Shown: positions 32,551-42,534 of the stretch, piece after piece
Numbering within the stretch: position 1 is the stretch's first letter
Layout of the letters: each line of letters opens with the position of its first letter
Assembly (NCBI GenBank): GCA_907163375.1
Contig: CAJQUW010004777.1
Span: 186,001-250,000 of the forward strand
Source: Prostheceraeus crozeri
Taxonomy: Eukaryota; Platyhelminthes; Polycladida; Euryleptidae
Direction: 5' to 3'
DNA length: 64,000 nt
The notes under the pieces: generated by a model
What the model was told of the DNA's origin: nothing
The model's database searches: none
Seen by the model: the letters and a program-made list of their open reading frames with translations, nothing else
Program-made: the position numbers and the translations under genes

Positions 32551-35500
32551 TCAGGCTTTTCTGGATTTGTCTTCATGTGTATACTCATGACAGTTCCGCA
32601 GCAACCGATTGTCGAATTTTTGACCACATAAAACACAAAGGAATACTGGTTCCCGGGCGTGATAAGATAGATCATCTTCTACCTCTGCCAATGTCGTAAA
32701 GTTTTTGTCGCATGTTTCACATCGATATTTGATTGGATACTCCTTCGTGTGATCATGTCGATAGTGACCTATGAGGTCATTTTTACTTTTCAACGACAGC
32801 ACACAATAAATACAATGCCAAGTGTTGTGCATTTCGCGCACATGAACCATTTTCTTCCAATGTGTTTCGAACACTGTTTTGCATTGAAAACATATCAAAC
32901 GCTTTGCATTTTTATACCTGGGTAGTTTACCGTATCTGTGTAAATAGTCTTTAATGTCATTATATGTTTTCAAATCCTGTAAGCTCCTTTCTGATGCTTT
33001 TACAGAAGATTCCTCGGGTTCTGTCACGCTCGCTGGCTCTTGAGAAGAAACAACATGGGAATTTTTTGATATCTCATTTCTAGAATTTGAGGTTACACTT
33101 TTCACTGAGGGCACTATCTTTGAATTATCCACATTCAGCGCTCGATCGTCAGAGGACACAGAAACATCTGGTGAAACAACTTGGACACTTTCACCATTTC
33201 CAGACTCTTCTTCGGAATCATCCTTTTCGTGTGACAGTTCATGGGTCTCTCGCTCCTTTACACTGTAGAAAAGTTCACCACAAAGACAGCACAAGAAGAC
33301 ACGTTTCCTTTCGTGCTCCGATAAATGATCTTCCAAAGTTCTTAAATTAGCGTATCTCTTGTTACACATGCTACAATGAAAACCACGCAAGGGGAATTCT
33401 TCATGAGTATGGCAGTGAACCGCTAAACTTTGTAGAAGACTGTAAGACTTGTCGCAATATTCGCAAATAAAAGGTCTCCCATGTTCCTTTCTGATGTGCC
33501 GGTCGAACTTTTGCTTTTCTTCGAAGGCCGATTTACACATGGTGCAATTATGTTTTGGTTTTACCACAGTCTGAGACGCTTCAGCATGTTTCGGTTCCAC
33601 TGGGGTCTGAGACGTGTCGATAGTTAAGGGTCGCTTTATTTGTTCGACAGGAAAGCTTGCCCCTTTATGAGAATTGACATGATTGCTTCGCTCAGATTCA
33701 AGGAAGAATTTTTCAGCACAAACATGACAAAAGAAAACATTTCTTTTTTCGTGAGACCCAATATGCTTTTCAATCAATTTACGTGAAGAAACTCGCGTGC
33801 TGCAAATTGGACAATCAAAAACATTGAAGATATAGTCCGGATGTCGCACAATATGTTGCTCAAATAAGGCTGTGCTTGCAAACGTCATATTGCAGAACTG
33901 ACAGTTAAAACCAAGTCGGTATTGACTGGGCTTTTTGTTCACTTCTTCATTGGCCTTTGATGCCACGATGGGAGGCCTTGGCTTTTGGATGACAGGTGGT
34001 GTGTGGTTCGACACTATATCCATGAGACTTGGTATTTGTTTTCCAGGTAGTTTGGTATTCGTCGCTACTGCAGGCAGACTTGGCTTGGGGTTCGATGGTG
34101 CTGCAGGGAGACTTGGCTTGGGGTTCAATGGTGCTGCACTGAGACCGGTTTTGGGGTGCAATGGTGCTGCAGGCAGACTTGGCTTGGGGTTCAATGGTGC
34201 TGCACTGAGACCGGTTTTGGGGTGCAATGGTGCTGCAGGCAGACTTGGCTTGGGGTTCAATGGTGCTGCACTGAGACCGGTTTTGGGGTTCGATAATTTT
34301 TCTTGACTTACTTTGTTGACTTCTGGTTTAGGTTTCGACAATAATTTGAGAAGATCTTGTTCTGATTCGTGACTTTCTTCATGTGATTTCCAACCAACAA
34401 GGTTCGTGAATTTCATTCCACATGCTTTACAGAGCCTCTGAAGACCCTTACAACACTTCTCTCGCATGTGGGCCATCAAGCCCTTAAACGTTGGTCTTTC
34501 TGCTCCACAGATATCACAGACGCATCTATGAAATCGATATTCCGGATGGATTGCACAATGCTGCACCATATGCGCAACCAGTGGGTACGTCTTGGAGCAA
34601 AATGGACACTTCTTTTTCGAGTTAATATTATGTGGTACAGGTGGGGTAACTGAGCTCGTCATAGGTTTCACTGAGTTTTCAACAGGTTTTGCTGTGTTTT
34701 CCACCTTCTTTGCTACAATCTCAGCATCCTTCGCCGGACTTTCTTTCTCCCGCTTCGAAGAATTCTCAGTATGCTTTTCCGAACTCCTTGCTTTCTCAAG
34801 AGTTCTCTCAACACGTTTCACGGGACTTTCAGCTCTCCGTTTCGCTGGAATCGTCTCCTCCTTTTCTTTCTCATTGCTCCGTTGGATATTCTGTTGCTTC
34901 CTACTGGCTTTGAGTGCCATCTTTTGTGCAATAATAGTATCTGATGTTTGGAAGTCACGCCTTATCTCTGTAGATTGTGCAGCTAAAACATATCTTTGGT
35001 TGGTGTTCTTCGACATTAGGAAACCTAAATCAATATCAAACTTGTGATTATCTCGATGAGCATTTCTCATTCGGTAATCATCGAATTTCTGACCACAGAT
35101 GCCGCACAGATATAGTCCACATCCTTCATGCGTCGACAAATGTTCCTCTAGCGATGAGATGGTCGAAAAAGTTAGCTTACAAGTGGAGCAGGGATAAGCG
35201 TAAAGAAAATATTCCTTGTGTTTCAGACAATGGAAAATTAAATCTGATATGTTTGTGAATGTCGTTGAACAAAACGGACACACAACTGCCTTTTCGGAAT
35301 GATTCACTTCGAGATGCTTTTCCAACGACGGAAAGTCTTTGAACACATTGAAGCAACCGCCACATTTAAATGGATACTCTTTATCCTTAACATTTCGCTG
35401 AGTTTTTTCTTCTTCTACCTTTTCTGCACGACAGCTACGGCACACTGCTGTATCTTCATCATCAGAATAAGAAAGCAGGGATAACTCGTCAGTATCTCTA

Positions 35501-35958
35501 TCGACGTTGTCATGTCCTTCTTCAACAATATCATTCGCATTACTGAGGTCTTTACTTTCGTAACTTCCAAAATGGGAGAAGTGGAACATCTCTTCACTTT
35601 TATTTCCACACAGCCGACAGGTAACTTCACTCTTTGGAAAGTCGATCGAATGACTTTGACAGTGGTCGTTGAATGTTCCGTGGTCCCTGAATCTACGACC
35701 ACAGCATTGGCAGATAAGCGGACGACAGTCGCGAGACGTCGAGGAGTGCATTCGGAAAGATTTCCTCGAATCAAAAAGCTCCTTACACCAATCACATGCC
35801 ACCATCTTCACGGCCTTGTGTTTCCTTTTGCCCTCAGTGCCATCTGTCAGCGCTTTCTTGCTACCATCAGTTCGCACTTCGACAACGTCGTCGTCATCAT
35901 CTTGTACATTCACCTCGTCATCCATCTCATCCTCGTGTTGGTCCTCATCTTCGATTTC
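32551..35958 (-). CDS. Large C2H2 zinc-finger protein (about 20 fingers)
   Basis: A 1124-codon uninterrupted frame from ATG 35925 to the stop at 32551 encodes about 20 Cys2-His2 or Cys2-His-Cys fingers, so a nuclear nucleic-acid-binding protein is likely. The acidic N-terminus has two fingers, a linker and a CRLCGNK and CRSCRAEK Cys pair. Five modules of three or four fingers follow, starting near residues 185, 435, 675, 790 and 985. A basic linker (about 330-430) and a 7 x 11-residue Pro/Ala/Leu repeat (about 545-620) separate them. In the penultimate finger the first zinc His is Asp. The exon very likely starts upstream at 35958: ctcctctttcag precedes it and the frame stays open (EIEDEDQHEDE). 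It is the best host-gene candidate here. Confidence 0.9.
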   Translation of the reverse strand, partial: EIEDEDQHEDEMDDEVNVQDDDDDVVEVRTDGSKKALTDGTEGKRKHKAVKMVACDWCKELFDSRKSFRMHSSTSRDCRPLICQCCGRRFRDHGTFNDHCQSHSIDFPKSEVTCRLCGNKSEEMFHFSHFGSYESKDLSNANDIVEEGHDNVDRDTDELSLLSYSDDEDTAVCRSCRAEKVEEEKTQRNVKDKEYPFKCGGCFNVFKDFPSLEKHLEVNHSEKAVVCPFCSTTFTNISDLIFHCLKHKEYFLYAYPCSTCKLTFSTISSLEEHLSTHEGCGLYLCGICGQKFDDYRMRNAHRDNHKFDIDLGFLMSKNTNQRYVLAAQSTEIRRDFQTSDTIIAQKMALKASRKQQNIQRSNEKEKEETIPAKRRAESPVKRVERTLEKARSSEKHTENSSKREKESPAKDAEIVAKKVENTAKPVENSVKPMTSSVTPPVPHNINSKKKCPFCSKTYPLVAHMVQHCAIHPEYRFHRCVCDICGAERPTFKGLMAHMREKCCKGLQRLCKACGMKFTNLVGWKSHEESHESEQDLLKLLSKPKPEVNKVSQEKLSNPKTGLSAAPLNPKPSLPAAPLHPKTGLSAAPLNPKPSLPAAPLHPKTGLSAAPLNPKPSLPAAPSNPKPSLPAVATNTKLPGKQIPSLMDIVSNHTPPVIQKPRPPIVASKANEEVNKKPSQYRLGFNCQFCNMTFASTALFEQHIVRHPDYIFNVFDCPICSTRVSSRKLIEKHIGSHEKRNVFFCHVCAEKFFLESERSNHVNSHKGASFPVEQIKRPLTIDTSQTPVEPKHAEASQTVVKPKHNCTMCKSAFEEKQKFDRHIRKEHGRPFICEYCDKSYSLLQSLAVHCHTHEEFPLRGFHCSMCNKRYANLRTLEDHLSEHERKRVFLCCLCGELFYSVKERETHELSHEKDDSEEESGNGESVQVVSPDVSVSSDDRALNVDNSKIVPSVKSVTSNSRNEISKNSHVVSSQEPASVTEPEESSVKASERSLQDLKTYNDIKDYLHRYGKLPRYKNAKRLICFQCKTVFETHWKKMVHVREMHNTWHCIYCVLSLKSKNDLIGHYRHDHTKEYPIKYRCETCDKNFTTLAEVEDDLSYHAREPVFLCVLCGQKFDNRLLRNCHEYTHEDKSRKA
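34068..34298 (-). repeat. Coding 33-bp tandem repeat (7 units) in zinc-finger gene
   Basis: Seven 33-bp units, alternating between two types so that the DNA repeats best at 66 bp (unit starts at 34101, 34167, 34233), encode 11-residue blocks NPKPSLPAAPL and HPKTGLSAAPL. It is a flexible proline-rich linker between finger modules two and three. The near identity of the 66-bp copies indicates recent expansion, so length polymorphism is likely. Confidence 0.9.
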
Positions 35959-36078
35959 CTGAAAGAGGAGAGACAGATCGATATTAGATGAAATTTAGAT
36001 CAAAAAATCAATAATGCAAGAGTGTACTTCAATTCATTTCAGTTTTTAAACATTCACGCTAGTTAAAACACAGGAAAC

Positions 36079-36218
36079 CTTATCTGGAGCATACGTCTGT
36101 GCGGTGGGACTCAATTCACTACCGGTTGTATCAATGCCGCTGTCTTTTGAACAAATTAGGAGCCGAAAAGGTCCGCAGTGCAAACATGGTTTGGTGGGGA
36201 TTTCGCTTTCTCGGGAAT
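36079..36218 (-). CDS. Possible upstream exon of the zinc-finger gene
   Basis: On the minus strand the stretch is preceded by cttattctttag and followed by gtttcctg, a usable but weak donor. It encodes SRESEIPTKPCLHC...GIDTTGSELSPTAQTYAPDK and ends in phase 0, exactly the phase needed by the zinc-finger exon at 35958 (EIEDEDQ). The 120-bp gap would be a short intron. It has no recognised domain. Phase agreement is the main evidence. Confidence 0.35.
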
Positions 36219-36360
36219 CTAAAGAATAAGACGAATCTGATGCCTTCGTAATCAAAACCTACAATAAACTGTTCTCGCTGAGTTTTTAGACGTTAGATTA
36301 TTATTCCAGGTAGGCGATACTGATCAGAGCATATATTGAATTTAGAGTTCACGATGGTCT

Positions 36361-36560
36361 CCGTGGAACGGTGGTTAAGTGCTTGGCCTAGTGATCTTTC
36401 GGTCAGGAGCTCGAGCCCCGAAAGTGTTATTGGAAGTCGGCAGGAAGGGCAATCGGACTAAAAGCACTAAAACGCTTCAGAAAAGTCTGACTATGTTAGC
36501 ATCATCCACGCTACCCGGTATGGAGGAGTAGTGACGTTAAAGCTTCATAATTTGTGCTCT
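36361..36560 (+). repeat. tRNA-derived SINE
   Basis: A tggaacggtggttaagtgc A-box region at 36364 and a gagctcgagcc B-box-like site at 36407 lie about 43 bases apart inside a tRNA-like leader. A non-tRNA body (gtgttattggaagtcggcag, then cgctacccggtatggagg) follows. The layout fits a SINE head and body; no clear tail or target-site duplication was found. Confidence 0.55.
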
Positions 36561-37507
36561 ATAGTTCATGCCAGTATTCATAACATATCAGGAAAGTATC
36601 TCTGACCATAGTTTCACAGAGGCTCAATCATCTATGAAAAGATTTTATTGTTTATTGGGAGATATGTTGTAAAACCTCTTATGTTGTGGCGGTCTATTTT
36701 TCAACCCTAGATGGTGGATAATGTCTATGTCTAATTACTATGTCTATTTTTCAACATCAATGTTAAAAAGAGCAAAAATACACATCCCCATTCATTACTG
36801 TTCTACTTTTTAAGTTAGTGCTTTGCAAAATGAGTAACTATGGTAGACATGAGAAAATGAATTACAATAAATCATGTTTTTCTGTAGGCCTATACAGACT
36901 TTGCTAAGATAATGCTAAACAAATATTTTATTAGCATCGGCATTAAATAGCTACGCCTCCGATTATATTATCCTTACTTTCACCTATCTTCACCCAGTGA
37001 CTGTGCATCATGGCATGAAACGTCACTAAATGGCAAACATTATACTGTATAGGTCACGAAAGAAAACACATACCGATGACATTATAATACAGGTAATAAA
37101 GATGGGTTGAATGCAAGCACAACACAAAACATAATTCACTACATAACGCGTCGCTCACCACATAACATTACATAGATCGTCTCACCACAGCTTTAAGTTT
37201 TCGGAAGACTTACATTATTCACAATACAATTATCCAACTTTGAAAAGTCACAAAAGGGTGAAAAATGACACTATGTTTCTAAGAATTCAGTAAAACATCT
37301 TTTATTGGATCTTCACAGGCAGCCAATGAACATTTTTTTATTCACTTTTTTGGGATGAATAAGTAGATTTTTAGTGGGTGGAAATAAATGCACGAATTCC
37401 CCACTGGGCAACTCCGCCATTTCCCACAGGTCAGGAGCCGCCGCATTAAATAAAGAACTTATTCCAATCAAGTCATGAGGCAAGGCAAGAGTAAAGAAAC
37501 GCGTCAG
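36561..37507. other. Intergenic with a shared repeat fragment
   Basis: No gene is recognised. A fragment at about 36568-36640 (catgcca...atcaggaaagtatctctgacca) resembles 39886-39960 and probably belongs to one dispersed repeat family. Confidence 0.4.
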
Positions 37508-37515
37508 GTTTACAT

Positions 37516-38228
37516 CAGGGATGCGGAGTCGGAGTCCTATCATTTTTGCTGGAGTCGGAGTCCTATCAAATGATAGGACTCCGGCCTATAGCTAGACCCG
37601 AAATAATATAATACAAGCAAATTATTTATTCTCGTGCATAGCTGTCATTGTCTTGATGTCAGCTTTCTCCGTCAAACACAAGTGCAGAGACAGCAGTGCA
37701 TACAATGCTTGTAATAGTTGAGGGAATGAACCGTGATAGTGAAAAAGGATTGTCTTTTCACTCGGTGATTTAGTAGAGAAGAGCCTTCCTATCCTCGATC
37801 ACACCTACGCGCCAAAGGTCACATCAGAGACAAAAATGAAATACTGGTCTGTTTGAGAACATTACCTCTTACCCTCACGTTCATCGTGTGTGATGGCTTC
37901 CCTAAAGCGCATATTAAAATCAAAATTGTACTAATATGTTTTGGAGAAGGATGGGGATTTTCGTGCCTGGTAGAGAATGGAGAAAAACCGTGTGAAGCAC
38001 GCATCAACAAGATGGGAGGAGCCGAGTCGTATGCATCCGACTGAAAGCGACATTTGATAAGCTTTCATCGGAAATGATTGATAATTGGTACAGCAATGAT
38101 CATTAAATATAGGTTCAGGTAAGCCTATAATGATCTATGATGTAGGTTACCAGTTAATTTTTCAAAAAACTGGGCTTATATACTTGCCACCCGGAGTCCT
38201 ATCAAAATGATAGGACTCCGCATCCCTG
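37516..38228. mobile_element. Non-autonomous hAT-type element with perfect 8-bp TSD
   Basis: The left end cagggatgcggagtc is inverted at the right end (gactccgcatccctg). gtttacat occurs immediately outside both ends (37508-37515 and 38229-38236), a perfect 8-bp duplication. Subterminally, ggagtcctatca and its complement form extra hairpins on both sides, and the left has a tandem ggagtcggagtcctatca. No transposase remains; a 63-residue open frame at 37853-38044 is not recognised. Confidence 0.9.
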
Positions 38229-38236
38229 GTTTACAT

Positions 38237-41158
38237 GTTTCCGACTTTTAAAACTGACTTCATGACTTCAAACCATATCAATGATATCCATACACTTCAA
38301 TGTCATGACTATAGTTCAAGTCATGCTAATTTTATAAATGTGTGCAATACCGGGCATTCTCAATTCATCTCCAACTAGCATGCAGGTCCAATTATTTATC
38401 ATGAGATTTATAGGCAGTATTTATTATGTCACATTATCATTACTGAGTAGTGAATAAACTACTATACTAAACTTAAATCATGCATCGCTGAGATGCAAAC
38501 AAAATCACTGAAACTTGCGGAGATGAAGCGATACACAAAAAGCTATAACATGTCCGACATGACACAAAAGCAGTTGTCGATCAGTTGGCAGCTGTAGCCC
38601 CTATCCTTGCTTTTAATCCATTTCTCAGCCAATCTCGAGATCCAATGAAAAATTCATCAAAAATCAAATAGTCCATCCTGCATTAGACATTGGACATGAC
38701 TTTTTAGTTCGAAACCAGAAGTTTTCAAATACATGTATAATCATCTAATCCACTATGCGGCATTAATTAAATTCATTACGTCGACAACAGTTGAGAAAAC
38801 ATGCCGACTTCTTCCAGTACTCAATTCAATTCTGCCTACACTTGTTTATGGGCATAGACGCATCTTAAAAATGCCTGATCAATGTCTGTGTGCAGGACTA
38901 GCCTTTACACCACATGCCGGGTATATACTGGAAAAACAAAAAAGTCATATGGAAGCCATAACAATTTAATTACACAGCAACACAAACAGCAAGTTAATAA
39001 TTATTAAAATTTCTTCAAGGAAAATCCATCACATGTATTCATATTTCAAATGAGATCCTAATTTAGGAAAAGTTGAATTGTCACACGTGGAGCAAAGAGG
39101 AAGCTCAATCGGTAGAGACAATAGGAATTTATTTCCAAGTTAAGATGATTAATTTCTGATGATTAAGATGATTTAAGATGATTAGAAATCTGTAAAAACT
39201 AATGACACTTCGTTTTAGACAACCAGCTGTTCATCATATTCTGGTGTGAAACGGAAAATGAATCTTCACTGAAGCCATGGAGCTCAAACTTCTCTAGACA
39301 TCAGGAATTCAAACACTAGCTTTCATTTTCTTTGATACAAACACATTTAAATGCAATTCTTCATATCTCATCCATACTGGAATTTTATAAAACAGACCAT
39401 TAATACCTGCGTTTTGAAACTGCGATATTTTTTGTAAAGCGCAAAAGCAATTGGCTTCTACATGTTTTCAGCTTTTTGAAGAAAATACTGACTTCGAATG
39501 GAATTACAGTTGACGCTTTTTCAACTAGCCCTTGAATCAATGTTTCCCATAAAGATGAAATTTCATTAAGGAATTACTTGATTTATTCAGAAACTATCAC
39601 AATAGTGTGCAGGCTGAAGACAAATGTATTTTCTTTACGAACATCCACTATGTCTTCATTTGTAGGACATGAAAACTGACCTATTAGTTATCGGAAAATT
39701 CCTCATGTCAGTTACTAAGTGTAGCTTCAACTCCGAACGAGACGCCCGATTAACTTGATCTAATGACTTCAAAAACATGCTAAAAAACTCCATTATAAGG
39801 ATCAAAGTAGGCGGCACGTATCGGCTTACTTAGTTAATTAATGCAGTACATCATGACATTAATCAGTGTATTGTATGTGCACATCATGCCTATATTAATC
39901 ACGCATCAGGAAAAATATCTCTGACCACAAAGTTTCCAGAAACGAAATCATCCACGACATGCCTAGGTCCTTTGCTATTGTAGTTGCTCTTCACTTTTTA
40001 ATGACATGTCGTAACACATTTACGCATCCTGCGCTGCCGCGCCTGCATAGAAGTTATGAAATGGTTCTTGTTTGAGAATGTCAGTGTCATTCCACTTGTA
40101 ATGCAAGCAAATTGGAATGCAGGCCTCCCCCGATAATGTTACAAGTTTCAGGACACAAAAATCATTAAATTTCTGGACATTTTTTCCGCAGCAGCCTTTA
40201 CCACTCCTTTCAGCTGCTCCTTTCTCCAATTGTATTAGAAGCAAACAATCATTAACAATGGTAAACAATCGAAAATCAGTAAATTTACAATATTAAGTCT
40301 ATATTTTCCAGCACTATAACGAAGTCTATATTTTTTGGAAGAACACGATTTGTTTTTTTTCTCGTTTTCCATGTTGAATATCTTCCTTCTGTGCTACTCT
40401 ATGGTTTCACGACTTCTTTGCAATTGAACATAAGTTTCACGGCAATCAATTTTTGTGCACAAACCACTAAATTTTCATGACGAGATTCAAATGATTCTTA
40501 TTCCTTCCACTAAATTAGCTGAATCCTATCTTCTTTTCTATTTTCTCCTTATTTTTAATTCGTCTTCTTTTGACTTCTCATCTTCGAAGCGCTTTCTTTC
40601 TCATCTTCGAAATGACGAATCCATTTGCAACTGTCAAATAGCCGCGTTAAATTAAAGAAAGTATTCACATGTTCAATGAATGGGGATTATAATCCTTATG
40701 GTCCCTTGGCAGCCATTCTGTCGAGCAAAGTAATATCCAAGAATTATTTTCCTGTGATATTTTCAATTTACTCGTAATTGCATCCTAACTTTAATTCACA
40801 CCATGCGGCGAATTCCCATTTCCATTTAATTTCCTTATATTATTTTCAGCTTTTCTGCTAAGAATTATTTATCTCGTCTCGGATTTTTTTTGTCAAGTAT
40901 GTTTTATTGGATTGCATCGATGATTGACAAGCATTTCATATGGATGGTTAAAAGTTTTGACAGTTTGAAATTGGTCAGAAATTGTTGCTTTGATAGGAAC
41001 CATTTCAGGCACACTTAATCGTTTGAGTTCATGTTCTTTTAATAGCCAAACAAGCCAGTGGCGCTTAACTCCCTGTGCTCTTAAAATGAATGTGCCTAGC
41101 CACATTTTGTTTGGTTCTGTATACTGGTAAATTCCGCTCAAGTATCATGATGACTAAC
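38237..41158. other. Long intergenic stretch
   Basis: About 2.9 kb of AT-rich DNA has no supported gene. Short open frames (e.g. 38733-38969 plus, 40020-40268 minus) lack recognisable domains. The repeat fragment shared with 36568-36640 lies at 39886-39960, and an aagatgatt phrase is locally repeated at 39142-39182. Confidence 0.5.
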
Positions 41159-41160
41159 TA

Positions 41161-42532
41161 CAGTAGTGGCCATAAATTTAAGACCACCGAGATTTGGCCA
41201 TAAATTTAGGACCACAATACAAGTAAATAGTTTAGTTATGACAAATGGGCTTTTAATTAAATCCCTCTTTAGAGACTTGAAAACTAATGAATTCCATTAT
41301 TTTTTTATTATAAGGATAATAAAATAATCAATATTTGGTGGTTCCACCCCCAGCTCTCATCACTGCGGCAATTCTTCTGGACATTGATGCCACCAAGTTT
41401 TGACACATGTCGGATGTTATTTTTAACACCCATGCTTCTCGAATAGCATTTTGAAGATCACTCAATGTGGAAGGAGATATCTTCGACACTCTGACTGACG
41501 GATTGCCAGAAGTTGTCGATTGGATTCAGGTCGGGTGAGTTACCAGGCCAATCGAGAATCTCGTTGTTGGTTTAGCCATGTTGTCACTGATTCCGCTTTA
41601 TGGCATGGAGCAGAGTCATGCTGAAATATTTCGCAGTTGTGACAATTCATGAAGGTCATCAGCTTCTCCTGCAATACCTCCACGTACTTGGATTGATTCA
41701 TCCTTTCGTTTCTTGCCATAAACGTGAGACCTCCACGACTTTAAGCACTGAAGCATCCCCACACCATTATCGCAGGAGGATGCTTTACTGTTGGAGTCAC
41801 AAATCGAGGATTGTGGCGCTCTCCGCTAGGTCGTCGAACAGGATCAGACCGTTTGAACAACTGGAAAATTGACTCGTCGGACAGAAGAACTTTGCTCCAT
41901 TGATCCATCATCCAATTCTTAGCGTCCAATTCCATAGCGTCCGGCTTATGCGAGTCGAGATTTCTTCCTTCTTGCGTCTAGTAATGGTTTTCTAGAGGAT
42001 CTGTACGAACGAAGATGTCTACGAACAGATCTGGGAGATAATGCCGCTCCATGATCAGCTAACACTTTAAAAACAGAAATGCTTGAAATGAATGGTTGAT
42101 TTTGTACTTCTCGGCGAATAGAGCGGCTATCCCTCGCTGTAGTTTTCTTCGGTTCACTTGATCGTGGACGGTCACTAAAGGATTTCTCCTCGCGTTACTT
42201 CACAATGGCTTGATGTACAGCAGTCTTTGATACATTGAATGTGTTCGCAATATAATGTTCACTACGACCATTTTCATGGTAGGCGACTATCTGTGCTCTC
42301 ACAGTTGGCTTGATGATCTTTGCTTTGCCCATTCTCGGATTGTGACAGCTCATCGGTTTGTATTTATCCTTTGGAATTGCTTGCGTCCCTAAACAAAGTG
42401 ATGATGTGTAGCTAACTATGACAAGAATGATGAGTGACTCATCGTGTCACAAAAATTTCAATGACTTGTAAAACAAAAGCATAGAGCAGCAACAGAAATC
42501 GATGAGTGGTCTTAACTTAATGGCCACCACTA
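41161..42532 (-). mobile_element. Tc1-type transposon
   Basis: Inverted ends cagtagtggccataaattta and, on the other side, the complement of tagtggtggccattaagtta are flanked by TA (41159-41160 and 42533-42534). The left end repeats its gccataaatttaNgaccac phrase twice. The element is 1372 bp, close to full length for Tc1, with a decayed transposase on the minus strand. Confidence 0.9.
41338..42332 (-). pseudogene. Tc1 transposase, several stops and a frameshift
   Basis: From ATG 42332 the frame starts MGKAKIIKPTVRAQIVAYH with the paired helix-turn-helix (HYIANTFNVSKTAVHQ). It shows the first catalytic Asp in VLLSDESIFQLF, the second in FQHDSAPCH, and the third position in SPDLNPIDNFW, where most Tc1 transposases have Glu. 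The stop codon is near 41338 after GGGTTKY. In-frame stops lie near the helix-turn-helix and after GCFSA, and a one-base frame change lies near 41560-41580. It is a decayed copy. Confidence 0.85.
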
Positions 42533-42534
42533 TA

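Noticed and set aside
33935-34306. 123-codon plus-strand frame rich in GLGFNGAA
   Set aside because: It is the antisense reading of the 33-bp coding repeat in the zinc-finger gene.
34592-35047. 151-codon plus-strand open frame
   Set aside because: It lies antisense to the zinc-finger exon; the minus-strand frame has clear domains and explains the sequence.
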